Source: Streptomyces sp. MJM8645 (GTDB lineage Bacteria > Actinomycetota > Actinomycetes > Streptomycetales > Streptomycetaceae). Taken from it: a DNA stretch of 64,000 nucleotides. Below the pieces are notes generated by a model. The model did not search any database, was not told the origin of the DNA, and saw only the letters and a list, made by a program, of their open reading frames with translations. Each line of letters begins with the position of its first letter. Positions within the stretch are counted from its first letter, which is position 1. The position numbers and the translations under genes were made by a program. This document shows, one piece after another, positions 41,873 to 50,594 of this stretch. The DNA lies in NCBI RefSeq assembly GCF_001625365.1, contig NZ_LJJF01000002.1, positions 310,001-374,000 of the forward strand, in the 5' to 3' direction.

Positions 41873-43369
41873 TCAGACGGTGAGGTGCCTGGTGCCGGGG
41901 TCGGTGGCGGCCTCGGGGGTGGTGCCGTGCTGCTCCTCGTCGGGGCGGGCCTCCCTGGGCAGGAGGAAGGTGATGGCGAGGAACGCCACCAGCAGGCACG
42001 CCTGGACGATCAGCGCGTGGTGGAAGCCGGTGGTGAAGTCGCCGGTCTTGACCTGGTCGAAGAAGACCGAGCCGAAGACGGCGACGCCGATGGAGCCGCC
42101 GACCGCCTGGACCGCGGTCAGGACTCCGGATGCGGAGCCGATCTCCTGGTCGTCGACGGCGGCGAGGATGAAGCTGAACAGGGCGGCGATCACCATGCCA
42201 GCGCCGATGCCCGCCACGACGGTGCCGGGAACGATGTCCCAGATGGAGAAGGTGGCGGTGTCGAGGCCGTCGAGTTCGAACCACAGCGCGGCCGCACCGG
42301 CGAGTTGGACCAGCGGTCCGATCTGGAGCACGCCACGGCCGATCCTGTTCACGAGGAAAGCGCCGCTGACGGCGCCGCCGATCGCGGTGCCCACCGCGAG
42401 GGGCAGGTTGCCCAGTCCCGCCTCACCTGCGGTGAAGTGCCTGCCGATCTGGAGGTAGAGGGTCAGGACGAGCTGGGTGCCGATCATCCCGCCGAAGAAC
42501 AGGGCGATGCCGCCGAGCCCGACGGTGAAGGCGGGCTTGCGGAGCAGGGCGGGGGTCACCAGCGGTTCGCGGCCCGCGGCGGCCGTTCGGCGCTGCTGAA
42601 GGGCGAACAGGGCGAAGCCGATCGCGGAGGCGGCCATGCTCAGCCAGGTCCACAGCGGCCAGCCGTCCTCCTGTCCCTGGTTCAGCGGCAGCACGAGCAG
42701 GGCGCACGAGGCCACGATCAGGGCCGCGCCGGTGATGTCGACCCGTACCGTGCGACTGCCCGCCCTGCCGGGGACGAACTTCGCGGCGACGATCAGGGCC
42801 GCGACTCCGATGGGCAGGTTGATCAGGAACACCGATCGCCAGCCGAGGCCGAAGAAGTCGCCCTCGATGAGGAAGCCGCCCAGGACCGGGCCGATGATGC
42901 CGCCCAGACCGAGGACGGGCCCGAAGATCGCGAAGACCTTGGTGAGCTCGGGCCCGGAGAAGTTCTCCCGCAGCAGGCCCAGGCCCTGGGGCAGCAGCAG
43001 CGCCCCGGCGGTGCCCTGCAGCAGGCGGAAGGCGATCAACGACTCGATGTTCGGCGCGAGCGCGCACAGCAGCGAGCTCGCGGTGAAGGCGGCCAGGCCG
43101 ACCAGGAACATCCGGCGCCGGCCGTACCGGTCGCCGAGGCGGCCGCCGAGGACCAGGCCGGCGCCCAGGGTGAGGGCGTAGCCGCCGATGACCCATTGCA
43201 GTCCGACGGGGCCGGAGCCGAGGGACTCCTCCAGGTCAGGGCCGGCGACGTTGACGATCGAAGCGTCCAGGAGGTCCATGATCTCGGCCGTGATCATGAC
43301 CGCCAGGATCAACCACCGCCACCGGTAGGGCTCGGTGGTGGTGCCGAGGGTGGGGGCAGGGGCGGACAC
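41873..43369 (-). CDS. MFS multidrug exporter, DHA2 (EmrB/QacA) family
   Basis: A 498-residue transporter with fourteen predicted membrane segments. LDASIVNVAGPDLEESLG in helix 1 and GGRLGDRYGRRRMF in loop 2-3 are the DHA2 motifs. GTG 43369 is the likely start, nine bases after GGAGG. It is divergent from a MarR gene, with half-sites in between, so drug-responsive derepression is probable. Substrate unknown, but such pumps export hydrophobic or cationic drugs. Confidence 0.88.
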   Translation of the reverse strand: MSAPAPTLGTTTEPYRWRWLILAVMITAEIMDLLDASIVNVAGPDLEESLGSGPVGLQWVIGGYALTLGAGLVLGGRLGDRYGRRRMFLVGLAAFTASSLLCALAPNIESLIAFRLLQGTAGALLLPQGLGLLRENFSGPELTKVFAIFGPVLGLGGIIGPVLGGFLIEGDFFGLGWRSVFLINLPIGVAALIVAAKFVPGRAGSRTVRVDITGAALIVASCALLVLPLNQGQEDGWPLWTWLSMAASAIGFALFALQQRRTAAAGREPLVTPALLRKPAFTVGLGGIALFFGGMIGTQLVLTLYLQIGRHFTAGEAGLGNLPLAVGTAIGGAVSGAFLVNRIGRGVLQIGPLVQLAGAAALWFELDGLDTATFSIWDIVPGTVVAGIGAGMVIAALFSFILAAVDDQEIGSASGVLTAVQAVGGSIGVAVFGSVFFDQVKTGDFTTGFHHALIVQACLLVAFLAITFLLPREARPDEEQHGTTPEAATDPGTRHLTV

Positions 43370-43386
43370 GAGCAGATACCTCCATG

Positions 43387-43407
43387 GTGAAGTAATTTCA
43401 CAGTGAA
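43387..43407. promoter_or_regulatory. Overlapping GTGAA/TTCAC inverted repeats, probable MarR operator
   Basis: GTGAA (43387), TTCAC (43397) and GTGAA (43403) make two overlapping dyads, the second being the perfect palindrome TTCACAGTGAA. They lie just upstream of the exporter's start and about 80 bp before the MarR start, in a locally AT-rich stretch. Confidence 0.6.
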
Positions 43408-43484
43408 GGTAAAATGATGGAGATAGGTTGTCAACCTGGAATGCCGATGTGACCGCGCGGCGGACGACGAGGGTGGAGGGTCCC

Positions 43485-44045
43485 GTGGAAGAGGCCAAGC
43501 GCGACAAGACCGCGGAACAACGCGACAAGGTCGCGGAACAGCGCGAGCGCCTGACGGAAGCGCTGAGGATCTACGGCACCCACTACACGGAGCTCGGCCG
43601 CCGCTTCGCCGCCTGGCTCGGCCTGCACTCCACCGACGCCATCGCGCTGCTCCAGATCACCGCCGCCGAGGAGCGCGGAACCCCCCTGTCACCGGCCCGG
43701 CTCAGCGAGCGGATCTCCCTGTCCACAGGAGCGACCACCGCACTCCTGAACCGCCTCGAAGCCGCGGGACACATCACCCGCGCCCGTGAACACACCGACC
43801 GGCGCATCGTCACCCTGCGCGGCGGAGGACACATCCGGGAACGGGCGGAGGAGTTCTTCGACCCGGTCGCCCACCGCCTCGACGCCGCGATGTCGAACTA
43901 CCCGCCCCGGCTCCTGGAGCAGTTCGAAGCGTTCATGGCCGACCTGAACACCGCCTTGGACACCCACCTCGGGGAGCAGGACTCGAAGGCGTCGCACTCC
44001 CCCGGCGCCTCCGCCCCCGGCACGTCCGCCCCCAGTCGGGAATGA
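43485..44045 (+). CDS. MarR-family transcriptional regulator
   Basis: A 186-residue regulator. The winged helix is clear: LSPARLSERISLSTGATTALLNRLEAAGHITRAREHTDRRIVTL, with the DRR wing typical of MarR. The N-terminus carries a repeated basic segment (AEQRDK, AEQRER) before the dimerisation helices. I favour GTG 43485, which has GGAGG five bases upstream; GTG 43449 and TTG 43428 would extend it. Probable repressor of the divergent DHA2 pump. Confidence 0.85.
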   Translation: MEEAKRDKTAEQRDKVAEQRERLTEALRIYGTHYTELGRRFAAWLGLHSTDAIALLQITAAEERGTPLSPARLSERISLSTGATTALLNRLEAAGHITRAREHTDRRIVTLRGGGHIRERAEEFFDPVAHRLDAAMSNYPPRLLEQFEAFMADLNTALDTHLGEQDSKASHSPGASAPGTSAPSRE

Positions 44046-44054
44046 TCCGGACGC

Positions 44055-45122
44055 TCAGCAGCAGGTGAGCGGTGCCGCGACGCCCCGGGCCGTCGGAGCC
44101 TCGGCGTCGGCGATCCGGCCGCGCAGCATCGCGTCCATGACCGCCATGTACCGCTGCGTCCGGGGGCCGCCGAGGAGGAAGGGGTTCGCGGCGCCGGGCG
44201 GCTGGTGGCGCAGTTGTTCGGCGCGTTCGAGGCCGTGGTCGTTCGGGTGGTTGGAGAGCTCGACCTCCACGTTCACCCGGCGCATGACGGCCCGGAAGGC
44301 GTGGACGGACGCGAGGAAGGTGCGCAGCTCCTCCACCGTCGAGGGCGGGTTGAGGCCGCCCCACAGCATCGCGCTGTGGTGCCTGCGGCCGGCCCGGACG
44401 GGGATGACCGGCGAGACGGTGCCGGGGGTGTGGCCCGGAGTGTGGTGCAGCTCGATCGTCGTGCCGCCGAGCGTCAGCTGCTCGCCGTCCGCGATGTCGA
44501 GGTCCCGGGCGGGGGCGTCGGCCGGGCGGGTGCGGGCGAGGAGGTCCCAGTCGGCCGGGGACATGTGCACGCGGGCGCCGTAGCGGTCGGCGAGGGTTTG
44601 CGCGCCACCGAAGTGGTCCGAGTGGCCGTGGGTGAGGACGACGTGCTTGATCGCCGCCGGATCGGCTCCGACCGCGCGCAGCCCGGGGACGATGATGCCG
44701 TCGGCGTCGGCCGGGGAGGTGAGTGCGTCGATCAGCACGATGCCGTCGTCCGTCAGCACCGCCATCGCGGAGACCCAGCCCGCGCTCAGGAGCACGAGGT
44801 TGTCGAACAGCTTGACGGGCGCCGGCGCGGGCAGGTCAGGAAGGTCGGAGCCGGGGGTCAGCGCCGTCACCAGGGCGCGCAGCACGGGGTCGTCGCCGGC
44901 GAGGCGGCGGGCGCGGTCGTAGTGCGGGCGGGAGGCGGACGGCGCACTCGCGGCGGTGGACGCCGGGGCCGAGGCCGGGGCCGAGGCCGGGGCCGAGGCG
45001 GAGGCCGGGGCCGAGGCGGCGATCGGCGCGGCTCCGGCGGCGATGCCCAGGGCGGCGAGCTGGGCGAAGCGGCGTCTGGTGAAGTCGGCGTCCGTGGCGG
45101 TCCGGCGGGTGGGGTGGATCAC
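44055..45122 (-). CDS. Exported metallo-beta-lactamase-fold hydrolase, B3-like
   Basis: A 355-residue protein. The N-terminus has a twin-arginine-like motif (TRRRFAQLAALGIAAG) and then an Ala-Ser-Pro repeat linker encoded by 12-bp tandem repeats. The MBL core has THGHSDHFGGAQ (zinc ligands), HTPGHTPGTVS (third His) and NHPNDHG near the end, arranged as in subclass B3 enzymes. True beta-lactamase activity is possible but unproven; lactonase or other hydrolase activity is equally compatible. GTG start with CAGGAG about 12 bases upstream. Its stop lies close to the MarR stop (convergent), and the class A beta-lactamase gene is immediately upstream on the same strand. Confidence 0.78.
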   Translation of the reverse strand: MIHPTRRTATDADFTRRRFAQLAALGIAAGAAPIAASAPASASAPASAPASAPASTAASAPSASRPHYDRARRLAGDDPVLRALVTALTPGSDLPDLPAPAPVKLFDNLVLLSAGWVSAMAVLTDDGIVLIDALTSPADADGIIVPGLRAVGADPAAIKHVVLTHGHSDHFGGAQTLADRYGARVHMSPADWDLLARTRPADAPARDLDIADGEQLTLGGTTIELHHTPGHTPGTVSPVIPVRAGRRHHSAMLWGGLNPPSTVEELRTFLASVHAFRAVMRRVNVEVELSNHPNDHGLERAEQLRHQPPGAANPFLLGGPRTQRYMAVMDAMLRGRIADAEAPTARGVAAPLTCC

Positions 45123-45128
45123 GGCGGT

Positions 45129-45224
45129 CGGGGCTCCTGGTGGTCGGCACTCATGGCGGTCAGGGCTCTTGGTGGTCGGGGGTGTTGGTGGTCAGGGCTC
45201 TTGGTGGTCAGGGGTGTTGCTGCT
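45129..45224. repeat. Three imperfect 32-bp tandem repeats
   Basis: Units at 45129-45160, 45161-45192 and 45193-45224 share CAGGGCTCTTGGTGGTC-like cores. They fill nearly the whole gap between the class A beta-lactamase stop and the MBL start. The plus strand is G-rich (GGTGGTCGGGGG), which could form unusual secondary structure. Confidence 0.85.
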
Positions 45225-45233
45225 CGGGGGTAT

Positions 45234-46169
45234 TCAGCCGAGGGCGCCGACGACGGTCTTCGTCGCCTGGGCGATCAGCGCGTCGTCGGAGGTGGCGTCG
45301 GCCTTGCCGCGGTCGGACAGGACGACGATCACGACCGGGCTCCGGCCGCCGGAGGGCCATGCGACGGCGGCGTCGTTGCGGGTGCCGTAGCCGCCGTTGC
45401 CGGTCTTGTCGCCGACCTTCCAGTCGGTGGGCACGCCCGCGCGGATGTAGGGGGCGCCGGTGGTGTTGCCGACAAGCCAGTCGGTCAGCAGTCGGCGCCG
45501 GTCCTCCGCGAGGACGTCGCCGAGGGCGTAGCGGCGCAGGTCGGCGGCGAAGGCGCTGGGGGTGCTGGTGTCGCGGGTGTCGCCCGGGGTCGCCTCGTTG
45601 AGGGTGGGCTCGTTGCGGTCGACGCTGGTGGTCTGGTCCCCGAGGTCGCGCAGCGACTGCTGGACGGCCGCCGGGCCGCCGAGCTCGGCCATGACGAGGT
45701 TGGCGGCGGTGTTGTCGCTGTACTGGATCGCGGCGGCGGCCAGATCACGCACCTTCATGCCGGTGGCGACGTGCTGCGAGGTGATCGGCGCCCACGACAG
45801 CACGTCCTCCTGGCGGTACGCGACCACCTTGTCCAGCTCCGCGTCGGAGGCCTTGCGCAGGAGGGCGCCGGCGGCGAGCGACTTGATCGTGGACGCGAAC
45901 GCGAACCGCTCGTCGGACCGGTAGGAGATCTCCCGGCCGCTGCCGGTGTCCACCGCGTACACGCCGAGGCGGGCACCGAACTGCTGCTCAAGTCCCTTGA
46001 AGGAAGCGCTCGTCGTATCCGCCGCAGGCATCGCGCTGGATACCGCGGCGGGCGTGCCGGCACCCGCATGGCTAGTGAGTCCCGCAGAGCCGCACCCGCT
46101 CAGCAGGGTGGCCGCGAGCAGGGCCACGGCGGGCAGCACGGTACGGGGGCGGCGGAGGGCAGTCGTCAT
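45234..46169 (-). CDS. bla: Class A beta-lactamase (lipoprotein)
   Basis: A 311-residue enzyme with all class A motifs: S93-T-I-K96 (Ser70/Lys73), S151-D-N (Ser130 loop), R185-N-E187-P-T-L-N191 (omega loop with Glu166 and Asn170) and K255-T-G (KTG box). A lipobox LLSGC26 indicates membrane anchoring outside the cell. Complete and expected to be active against penicillins. Divergent from a LysR gene, reminiscent of AmpR- or BlaA-type control in streptomycetes. The MBL-fold gene follows on the same strand. Confidence 0.94.
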   Translation of the reverse strand: MTTALRRPRTVLPAVALLAATLLSGCGSAGLTSHAGAGTPAAVSSAMPAADTTSASFKGLEQQFGARLGVYAVDTGSGREISYRSDERFAFASTIKSLAAGALLRKASDAELDKVVAYRQEDVLSWAPITSQHVATGMKVRDLAAAAIQYSDNTAANLVMAELGGPAAVQQSLRDLGDQTTSVDRNEPTLNEATPGDTRDTSTPSAFAADLRRYALGDVLAEDRRRLLTDWLVGNTTGAPYIRAGVPTDWKVGDKTGNGGYGTRNDAAVAWPSGGRSPVVIVVLSDRGKADATSDDALIAQATKTVVGALG

Positions 46170-46253
46170 CGGTGGTCTCCCAGGTGGTTCGTGTCGTCAC
46201 CCTCAGCTAAACAGGCCGTCGGGCCATCAGTCCAAGACGACTATGGTGAAGAG

Positions 46254-46276
46254 ATCAATATAAGAATGCCTATGAT
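46254..46276. promoter_or_regulatory. Candidate LysR operator upstream of bla
   Basis: An AT-rich dyad begins ATCA-ATA and ends TAT-GAT, with imperfect symmetry, in the 115-bp gap between bla (start 46169) and lysR (start 46285). LysR-type regulators bind such T-N11-A-like sites and often control divergent genes. Symmetry is partial, so this is tentative. Confidence 0.4.
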
Positions 46277-46284
46277 TGCTGGCC

Positions 46285-47232
46285 ATGGACCTGTTGGGGC
46301 ACCTACGCCACTTCCGCGCTGTCGCCGAGGACCGGCACTTCGGCCGCGCCGCCGAGCGCCTGCGGATCGCCCAGCCCTCGCTCTCCCAGCGGATCAAGCG
46401 TCTGGAGCGCGAGCTCGGCGTGACCCTGTTCGACCGCGGCCCGCGCGGAGTCGAGCTCACCCCGGCGGGCCTGCTGCTGCTCGCGGAGGCGAAGGAGGTG
46501 CTGGAGAGCACCGCCCGCCTCCTCGCCACCGCCGCCGACCTGCGCACCGGCCGGGCGGGCACCCTGCGCGCGGCCGTGCCGCCCGAGCTGGGGCCGGCCG
46601 TCCTGGCCGCGCTGCTCACCGGCTTCGAGAGCGCCTCCCCCGGCACCCGGCTCGAACTGCGGGAACTGCCGGTCGCGGTCATGGCGCGCGAACTCGCCCA
46701 GCACACGGTGGACGTCGCCGTCGTCCGCCACCCGTGTCCGGCCGCCGGGCTGGCGTTCGGGCCGGTCCTACACCAGCCGCTCGGCGTCCTGCTCGCCGCC
46801 GGGAGCCCGGACGCCGACCGCCCGGAGCTGGCGGTGGCCGAACTGACCGGCCGGCGCCTGGTGTTCTTCCCCCGCGCCACCGCCCCCGCGCTGTACGACG
46901 AGATGCTCACCACCCTGGCCCGGCACGGCTGCACGCCCGAGGCCGTCGTCGACCCGCCCGGCCCGGACGTCGCGGGCGCACTCGTGCTCACCGGCAGCGC
47001 CGTCGCCCTGGTGCCACGCACCGCGCCGCCACCGGGTACAGTCTGGCGTCCGCTGACCGGCACCCCGCTGGCCTGGCGCACCTCCACGGCCTGGCCGACC
47101 GGGAGCGGCGGGCCCGCCGTCCGGCTGTTCGCCGAAGCCGCCCACGAGGCGCTGACCGAACACGGCGGCCTCCTGCCCCAGCCGCCCAACCCCCCGCTCT
47201 TCCCCCGGCCCGCAATGGAGTTCCCGCTGTGA
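46285..47232 (+). CDS. LysR-family regulator of the beta-lactamase locus
   Basis: A 315-residue LysR protein. The helix-turn-helix is intact (LRHFRAVAEDRHFGRAAERLRIAQPSLSQRIKRLERELGVTLFDR), followed by the two-lobed effector domain. ATG 46285 gives the standard LysR start; TTG 46276 would add three residues. It is divergent from bla and its stop overlaps the start of the SxxK hydrolase gene (GTGA), so it probably controls both sides. The inducer may be a wall fragment or beta-lactam, by analogy with AmpR. Confidence 0.9.
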   Translation: MDLLGHLRHFRAVAEDRHFGRAAERLRIAQPSLSQRIKRLERELGVTLFDRGPRGVELTPAGLLLLAEAKEVLESTARLLATAADLRTGRAGTLRAAVPPELGPAVLAALLTGFESASPGTRLELRELPVAVMARELAQHTVDVAVVRHPCPAAGLAFGPVLHQPLGVLLAAGSPDADRPELAVAELTGRRLVFFPRATAPALYDEMLTTLARHGCTPEAVVDPPGPDVAGALVLTGSAVALVPRTAPPPGTVWRPLTGTPLAWRTSTAWPTGSGGPAVRLFAEAAHEALTEHGGLLPQPPNPPLFPRPAMEFPL

Positions 47233-48191
47233 CCAGCGACCGCGCCTTCGGCAACCGCGCATCCGGCGACCGCCCCGCCGGCGCCCGCACCGCGCGCGCC
47301 CGCATCGCCGCCGCCTTCGCCGACGCCGGCGTCAGCGGCCGGCTGCACGTCCGCGACCTCGACACCGGCACCGAGATCGCCCTCGACGCCGACACCCCGG
47401 TCAGCACCTCCAGCGTTCACAAGCTCTGCCTCCTGGTCACGCTCTTCCGCGAGGCCGCCGCCGGACGGATCGACCTCACCCGGCAGGTGGACGTCCCCGC
47501 CGCCGGCCGCACCTCCGGAGGCACCGGCCTGGCCGCCATGCTCGACGCCGCCCGGCTCTCCCTGCGCGACCTCGCTTACCTGACCGTCGCCGTCAGCGAC
47601 AACGCCGCCGCCGACGTCCTCTGGGACGAGATCGGCCTCGACACCGTCAACCGCACCATGGCCGACCTCGGCCTGACCCGCACCGTCGCCGTCCACAAGC
47701 TCCGCGACCTCATCGCCGCCCTCGCCGAGGACACCGGCCGGGACTCCCCCGTCGACCCCGCCGTCGTCGCCCGCCTCAGAGTCCTCGACCCCACCTTCAC
47801 CAACCGCAGCACCGCCCGCGACATGACCACCCTGCTCGCCGCCCTCTGGCACGGCGACGCCTGCCCCGGCGAACACGGCGCCGCCCTCCGCCGCCTGCTC
47901 GGCCTCCAGGTCTGGCCGCACCGCCTCGCCTCCGGCTTCCCCTACGACGACGTCCGCGTCCACGGCAAGACCGGCACCCTCCCGACCCTGCGCCACGAGG
48001 TCGGCGTCGTCGAATACCCCGACGGCGGCCGCTACGCCCTCGCCATCTTCACCCGCGCCGCCGCCACCACCATCACCCTCCCCGCCGCCGACGCCGCCAT
48101 CGGCACCACCGCCCGCCTCGCCGTCGACGCCCTACGGGCGATGGCGACCGGAAGGGGCGACGGCCCGCCAGCAGATCAGCAGGTCCGGTGA
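47229..48191 (+). CDS. Cytoplasmic SxxK serine hydrolase, class A beta-lactamase-like
   Basis: A 320-residue protein of the beta-lactamase/DD-peptidase fold: S62-V-H-K65, S123-D-N125 and HGKTGTL. It has no signal peptide, and I cannot find an RxExxLN omega loop, so deacylation by the Glu166 route looks impossible. It may bind beta-lactams slowly, sense them, or act as an esterase. The GTG overlaps the LysR stop. Placing a soluble beta-lactam-binding fold with the regulator suggests a sensing or auxiliary role, which is inference. Confidence 0.78.
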   Translation: MTSDRAFGNRASGDRPAGARTARARIAAAFADAGVSGRLHVRDLDTGTEIALDADTPVSTSSVHKLCLLVTLFREAAAGRIDLTRQVDVPAAGRTSGGTGLAAMLDAARLSLRDLAYLTVAVSDNAAADVLWDEIGLDTVNRTMADLGLTRTVAVHKLRDLIAALAEDTGRDSPVDPAVVARLRVLDPTFTNRSTARDMTTLLAALWHGDACPGEHGAALRRLLGLQVWPHRLASGFPYDDVRVHGKTGTLPTLRHEVGVVEYPDGGRYALAIFTRAAATTITLPAADAAIGTTARLAVDALRAMATGRGDGPPADQQVR

Positions 48192-48240
48192 CCTGCGAGG
48201 TCACACGACAAGTTCGACTCGCGGTTCAACTCCCGGCGCC

Positions 48241-48453
48241 CTACTGAACGCTGTAGTTCAGAACACTGGTGGTGCCGTCGGAAGTGGTGTACTCCAGGGT
48301 GCCGTCGCCGGTGATGGCCCGGTAGTTCCCGGTGCCACCGACGATCGCCACCGGGAACTGCTTTCCGGGGTTGGGGACGGTCCGTTCGTGCATGGTGCTC
48401 ACGTGCACTTCCCCGCCGACCAGGCGCAGGATCGCCTTGTGGTGGAACTTCAT
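48241..48453 (-). pseudogene. Allene-oxide-cyclase-barrel-like protein, C-terminal fragment
   Basis: A 70-codon frame on the minus strand contains FPVAIVGGTGNYRAITGDG, the glycine-rich core seen in dirigent/AOC-barrel-like bacterial proteins, and ends ... NYSVQ. The N-terminal half and signal peptide of such proteins are missing, and the start region overlaps a pirin fragment on the other strand, so it is probably a truncated remnant. Confidence 0.45.
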
Positions 48454-48610
48454 CGGGCGATCTCACCAAGACATTACCCAAGCGCGCGAGGAATGGATGA
48501 GCTCTGCGAACCTCGACCGCTTCTGCGAGGTCCAGGGCTACCCGGGCGACCGTCTCCCCGCCCCGGAGCTCCCGGGAATCCCCCTCAAGCCGCGCGGACG
48601 CATTCGCTGA
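48435..48610 (+). pseudogene. Pirin-family C-terminal fragment, copy 1
   Basis: The frame reads LWWNFIGRSHQDITQAREEW and, further on, GDRLPAPELPG and LKPRGR, characteristic of the C-terminus of streptomycete pirin-like cupin proteins. Everything before is absent. A second fragment with the same ending and the same 3' flank lies at 54694-54846. A perfect hairpin terminator follows 20 bp downstream. Confidence 0.6.
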
Positions 48611-48630
48611 CCTGCGCATTCGACGGGCGC

Positions 48631-48659
48631 GGAGTGCGGCAGCCCGACTGCCGCACTCC
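48631..48659 (+). terminator. Perfect 12-bp hairpin after the pirin fragment
   Basis: GGAGTGCGGCAG and CTGCCGCACTCC pair perfectly around CCCGA. It is placed 20 bp after the pirin stop as an intrinsic terminator, still intact although the gene is truncated. Confidence 0.75.
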
Positions 48660-48837
48660 CCACCTGCAGCACTCTCGGCACCCTCACGAGAGCGGGGCAT
48701 CCTTCCTCCCTATTGATCAGAAACTTAATTGGTCCAATACCAGGAATCTATTGGCGATCTTGTGTGGGGTGCTGACAGGTCGTTCGCTCGGCGGTTCGCT
48801 GGAGTGGAGCGGGGTGGTTTCGGGGAGAGGGGCGGAG

Positions 48838-49975
48838 ATGTCCTTGCGGGTCTGGAGTTTCCAGGGCATTCCCCGGCGAACGGTGGTGACGGCGTGGGCG
48901 GCGTGCCCGAAGGGCACGCCGGCGATGCTGATACGGGACCGGCTGGATGTGGCGTTCGAGGACGGGGAGTTCGCCGACCTGTATCCGAAGCCGGTCGTCC
49001 GGGGTTGTCACCCGGGCAGTTGGCGCTGGTGTCGGCGCTGCAGTTCGCGGAGAACCTGTCGGACCGCGCGGCCGCGAACGCGGTCCGCACCAGGATCGAC
49101 TGGAAGTACGCCTTGGGCCTGGACCTGGACGATCCCGGGTTCGACCACTCGGTGCTGTGCGAGTTCCGGGCCCGGCTGGCCGAGGGCGACGCGGCAGACC
49201 GGCTGCTGCGGGTGATGCTGCGTCGGCTCGTGAAGGCCGGACTGCTGAAGGCCGGCGGCCGACAGCACACCGACGCCACCCACGTGCTCGCGGGTGTGCG
49301 TACGCAGCCGGCTGGAACTGGTGGGCGAGAGCTTGCGGGCCGCACTCGAATAGCTCGCCCAGGCGGCCCCAGACTGGCTGCTGCCGCTGATCGAGCCGGA
49401 GTGGGACAAGCGCTACGGTCGCAAGGTTGAGATCGGCAGGGTCCCTGACGGGAAGGCCGGGGTCACCGCTCTGGCCGAGACCTTCGGCCGGGACGGGCAG
49501 AGGATCCTCACCGCAGCCTGGAGCGCCGACGCCCCGCCCCGGCTGAAGGCGTTGGCGCAGGTAGAGATCCTGCGCCGGGTCTGGGTCCACCACTACGTCT
49601 GGGACGCCCGCGGGCGGCTGTGCTGGCGCGACGGCCACGCCCTGCCGCCCGCCTCGCTGCGGTTCGACTCCCCGTACGACACAGACGCGCACTACTGCGT
49701 CAAACGAGACACCGCCCGGTCCGGCTACCGCACCCATTTCACCGAGACGTGCACGTCAGAGCTGCCGGAGGTGGTCGTACACGTGGCCACCACGATCGCC
49801 CCGGTCCAGGACGGCGAACTCACCCCCGTGATCAACAACGACCTGGCCGCGATCAGCCTCACCCCAGCCGAGCACGTAGTCGACGCCGCCTACACCAGCC
49901 CCGCGCACATCGAACCGCACCCGCCGGGTGCACGGCATCACCCTGTTCGGGTGGTCCACGGCTGGCCGTTCGCCC
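48838..49975 (+). pseudogene. IS1182-family transposase, decayed
   Basis: The start is recognisable (MSLRVWSFQGIPRR, then RDRLDVAFEDGEFADLYP). After a frame change near 48990 it continues with LSPGQLALVSALQFAENLSD and WKYALGLDLDDPGFDHSVL, the N-terminal domain of IS1182 transposases. A second frame change near 49300 and an in-frame TAG at 49351-49353 precede PLIEPEWDKRYGRKVE and SPYDTDAHYCVKRDT. A third shift lies near 49920 before HGITLFG. The rest is missing. Three shifts plus a stop make it inactive. No intact ends identified. Confidence 0.75.
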
Positions 49976-50095
49976 GGACGAAATGTGCCCGTGAGCCGGC
50001 GGGTGGGATGCCCAACCTCCTCGCGATTCGCCGTGCCAGCAGACGACAGTCTCACTTCGCGGCGCAGTCCGGGCTGTCGCCAGCGAGGATCTTCA

Positions 50096-50464
50096 ATGCC
50101 GCATGTCAACGACCGTGCGCGCCTCAAGCAGTACGAGAATCTGCTGTCCGTGCCCCGTGATGTGCTGCGGGCGGCCACGGTCAACGGACGGATCGAGTTG
50201 GATACCAGAGACGCCGGCCAGGAGAACTTCCAAGCTCTCTTGTGAGACCTGCTGTTCAGCCCCAGTCACTCTCATCCGTGGGACCACCGCGGCGGGAGGT
50301 CTTTCCGTGGTCTCGCCGGGTACGTCGAGTGGATCATGCCCGCGCCACACCGGCTGACGATCCAGGCCAGCGTGGCTCCACGGGTAGCGAACTACCTGCT
50401 GCCAAAGGCCGTGACCTACGCTGACGGCCCACATCTGCACTTCGGCATCCCGGGCCCCGGGTGA
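50096..50464 (+). pseudogene. 122-codon ORF interrupted by one in-frame TGA
   Basis: The frame from ATG 50096 reads about 49 codons to TGA at 50243-50245, then continues open in the same frame for 72 more codons to TGA at 50462. Both halves look protein-like (ENLLSVPRDVLRAATVNGR before; YVEWIMPAPHRLTIQASVAP and YADGPHLHFGIPGPG after). I do not recognise a family. The simplest view is a nonsense-mutated gene next to other debris. Confidence 0.4.
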
Positions 50465-50594
50465 GGAACGCCTCGGCTGCTCTGGATCTTTTGTCGGTGA
50501 GTGTTCGCGTGTCGCTCGGCGGGGACCCGTCCGGAGTTTCCCGGGCATGGTTTCCTGGCCGAGGCAGCGAGCCGACGGTGACACGGGAGGCCAG

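Noticed and set aside
44205..47228. Very long plus-strand open frame leading into the SxxK hydrolase
   Set aside because: Only the last 320 codons are a real protein. The rest is antisense to the MBL and class A genes or overlaps the LysR gene in another frame.
48210..48240. tRNA-like T-arm sequence (GGTTCAACTCC) suggesting a tRNA or att site
   Set aside because: The flanking bases do not form the five-pair T stem or any acceptor or anticodon stem. Probably chance.
50243..50245. TGA read as selenocysteine
   Set aside because: No SECIS-like hairpin directly downstream, no selenoprotein family match, and surrounded by pseudogenes. A nonsense mutation is simpler.
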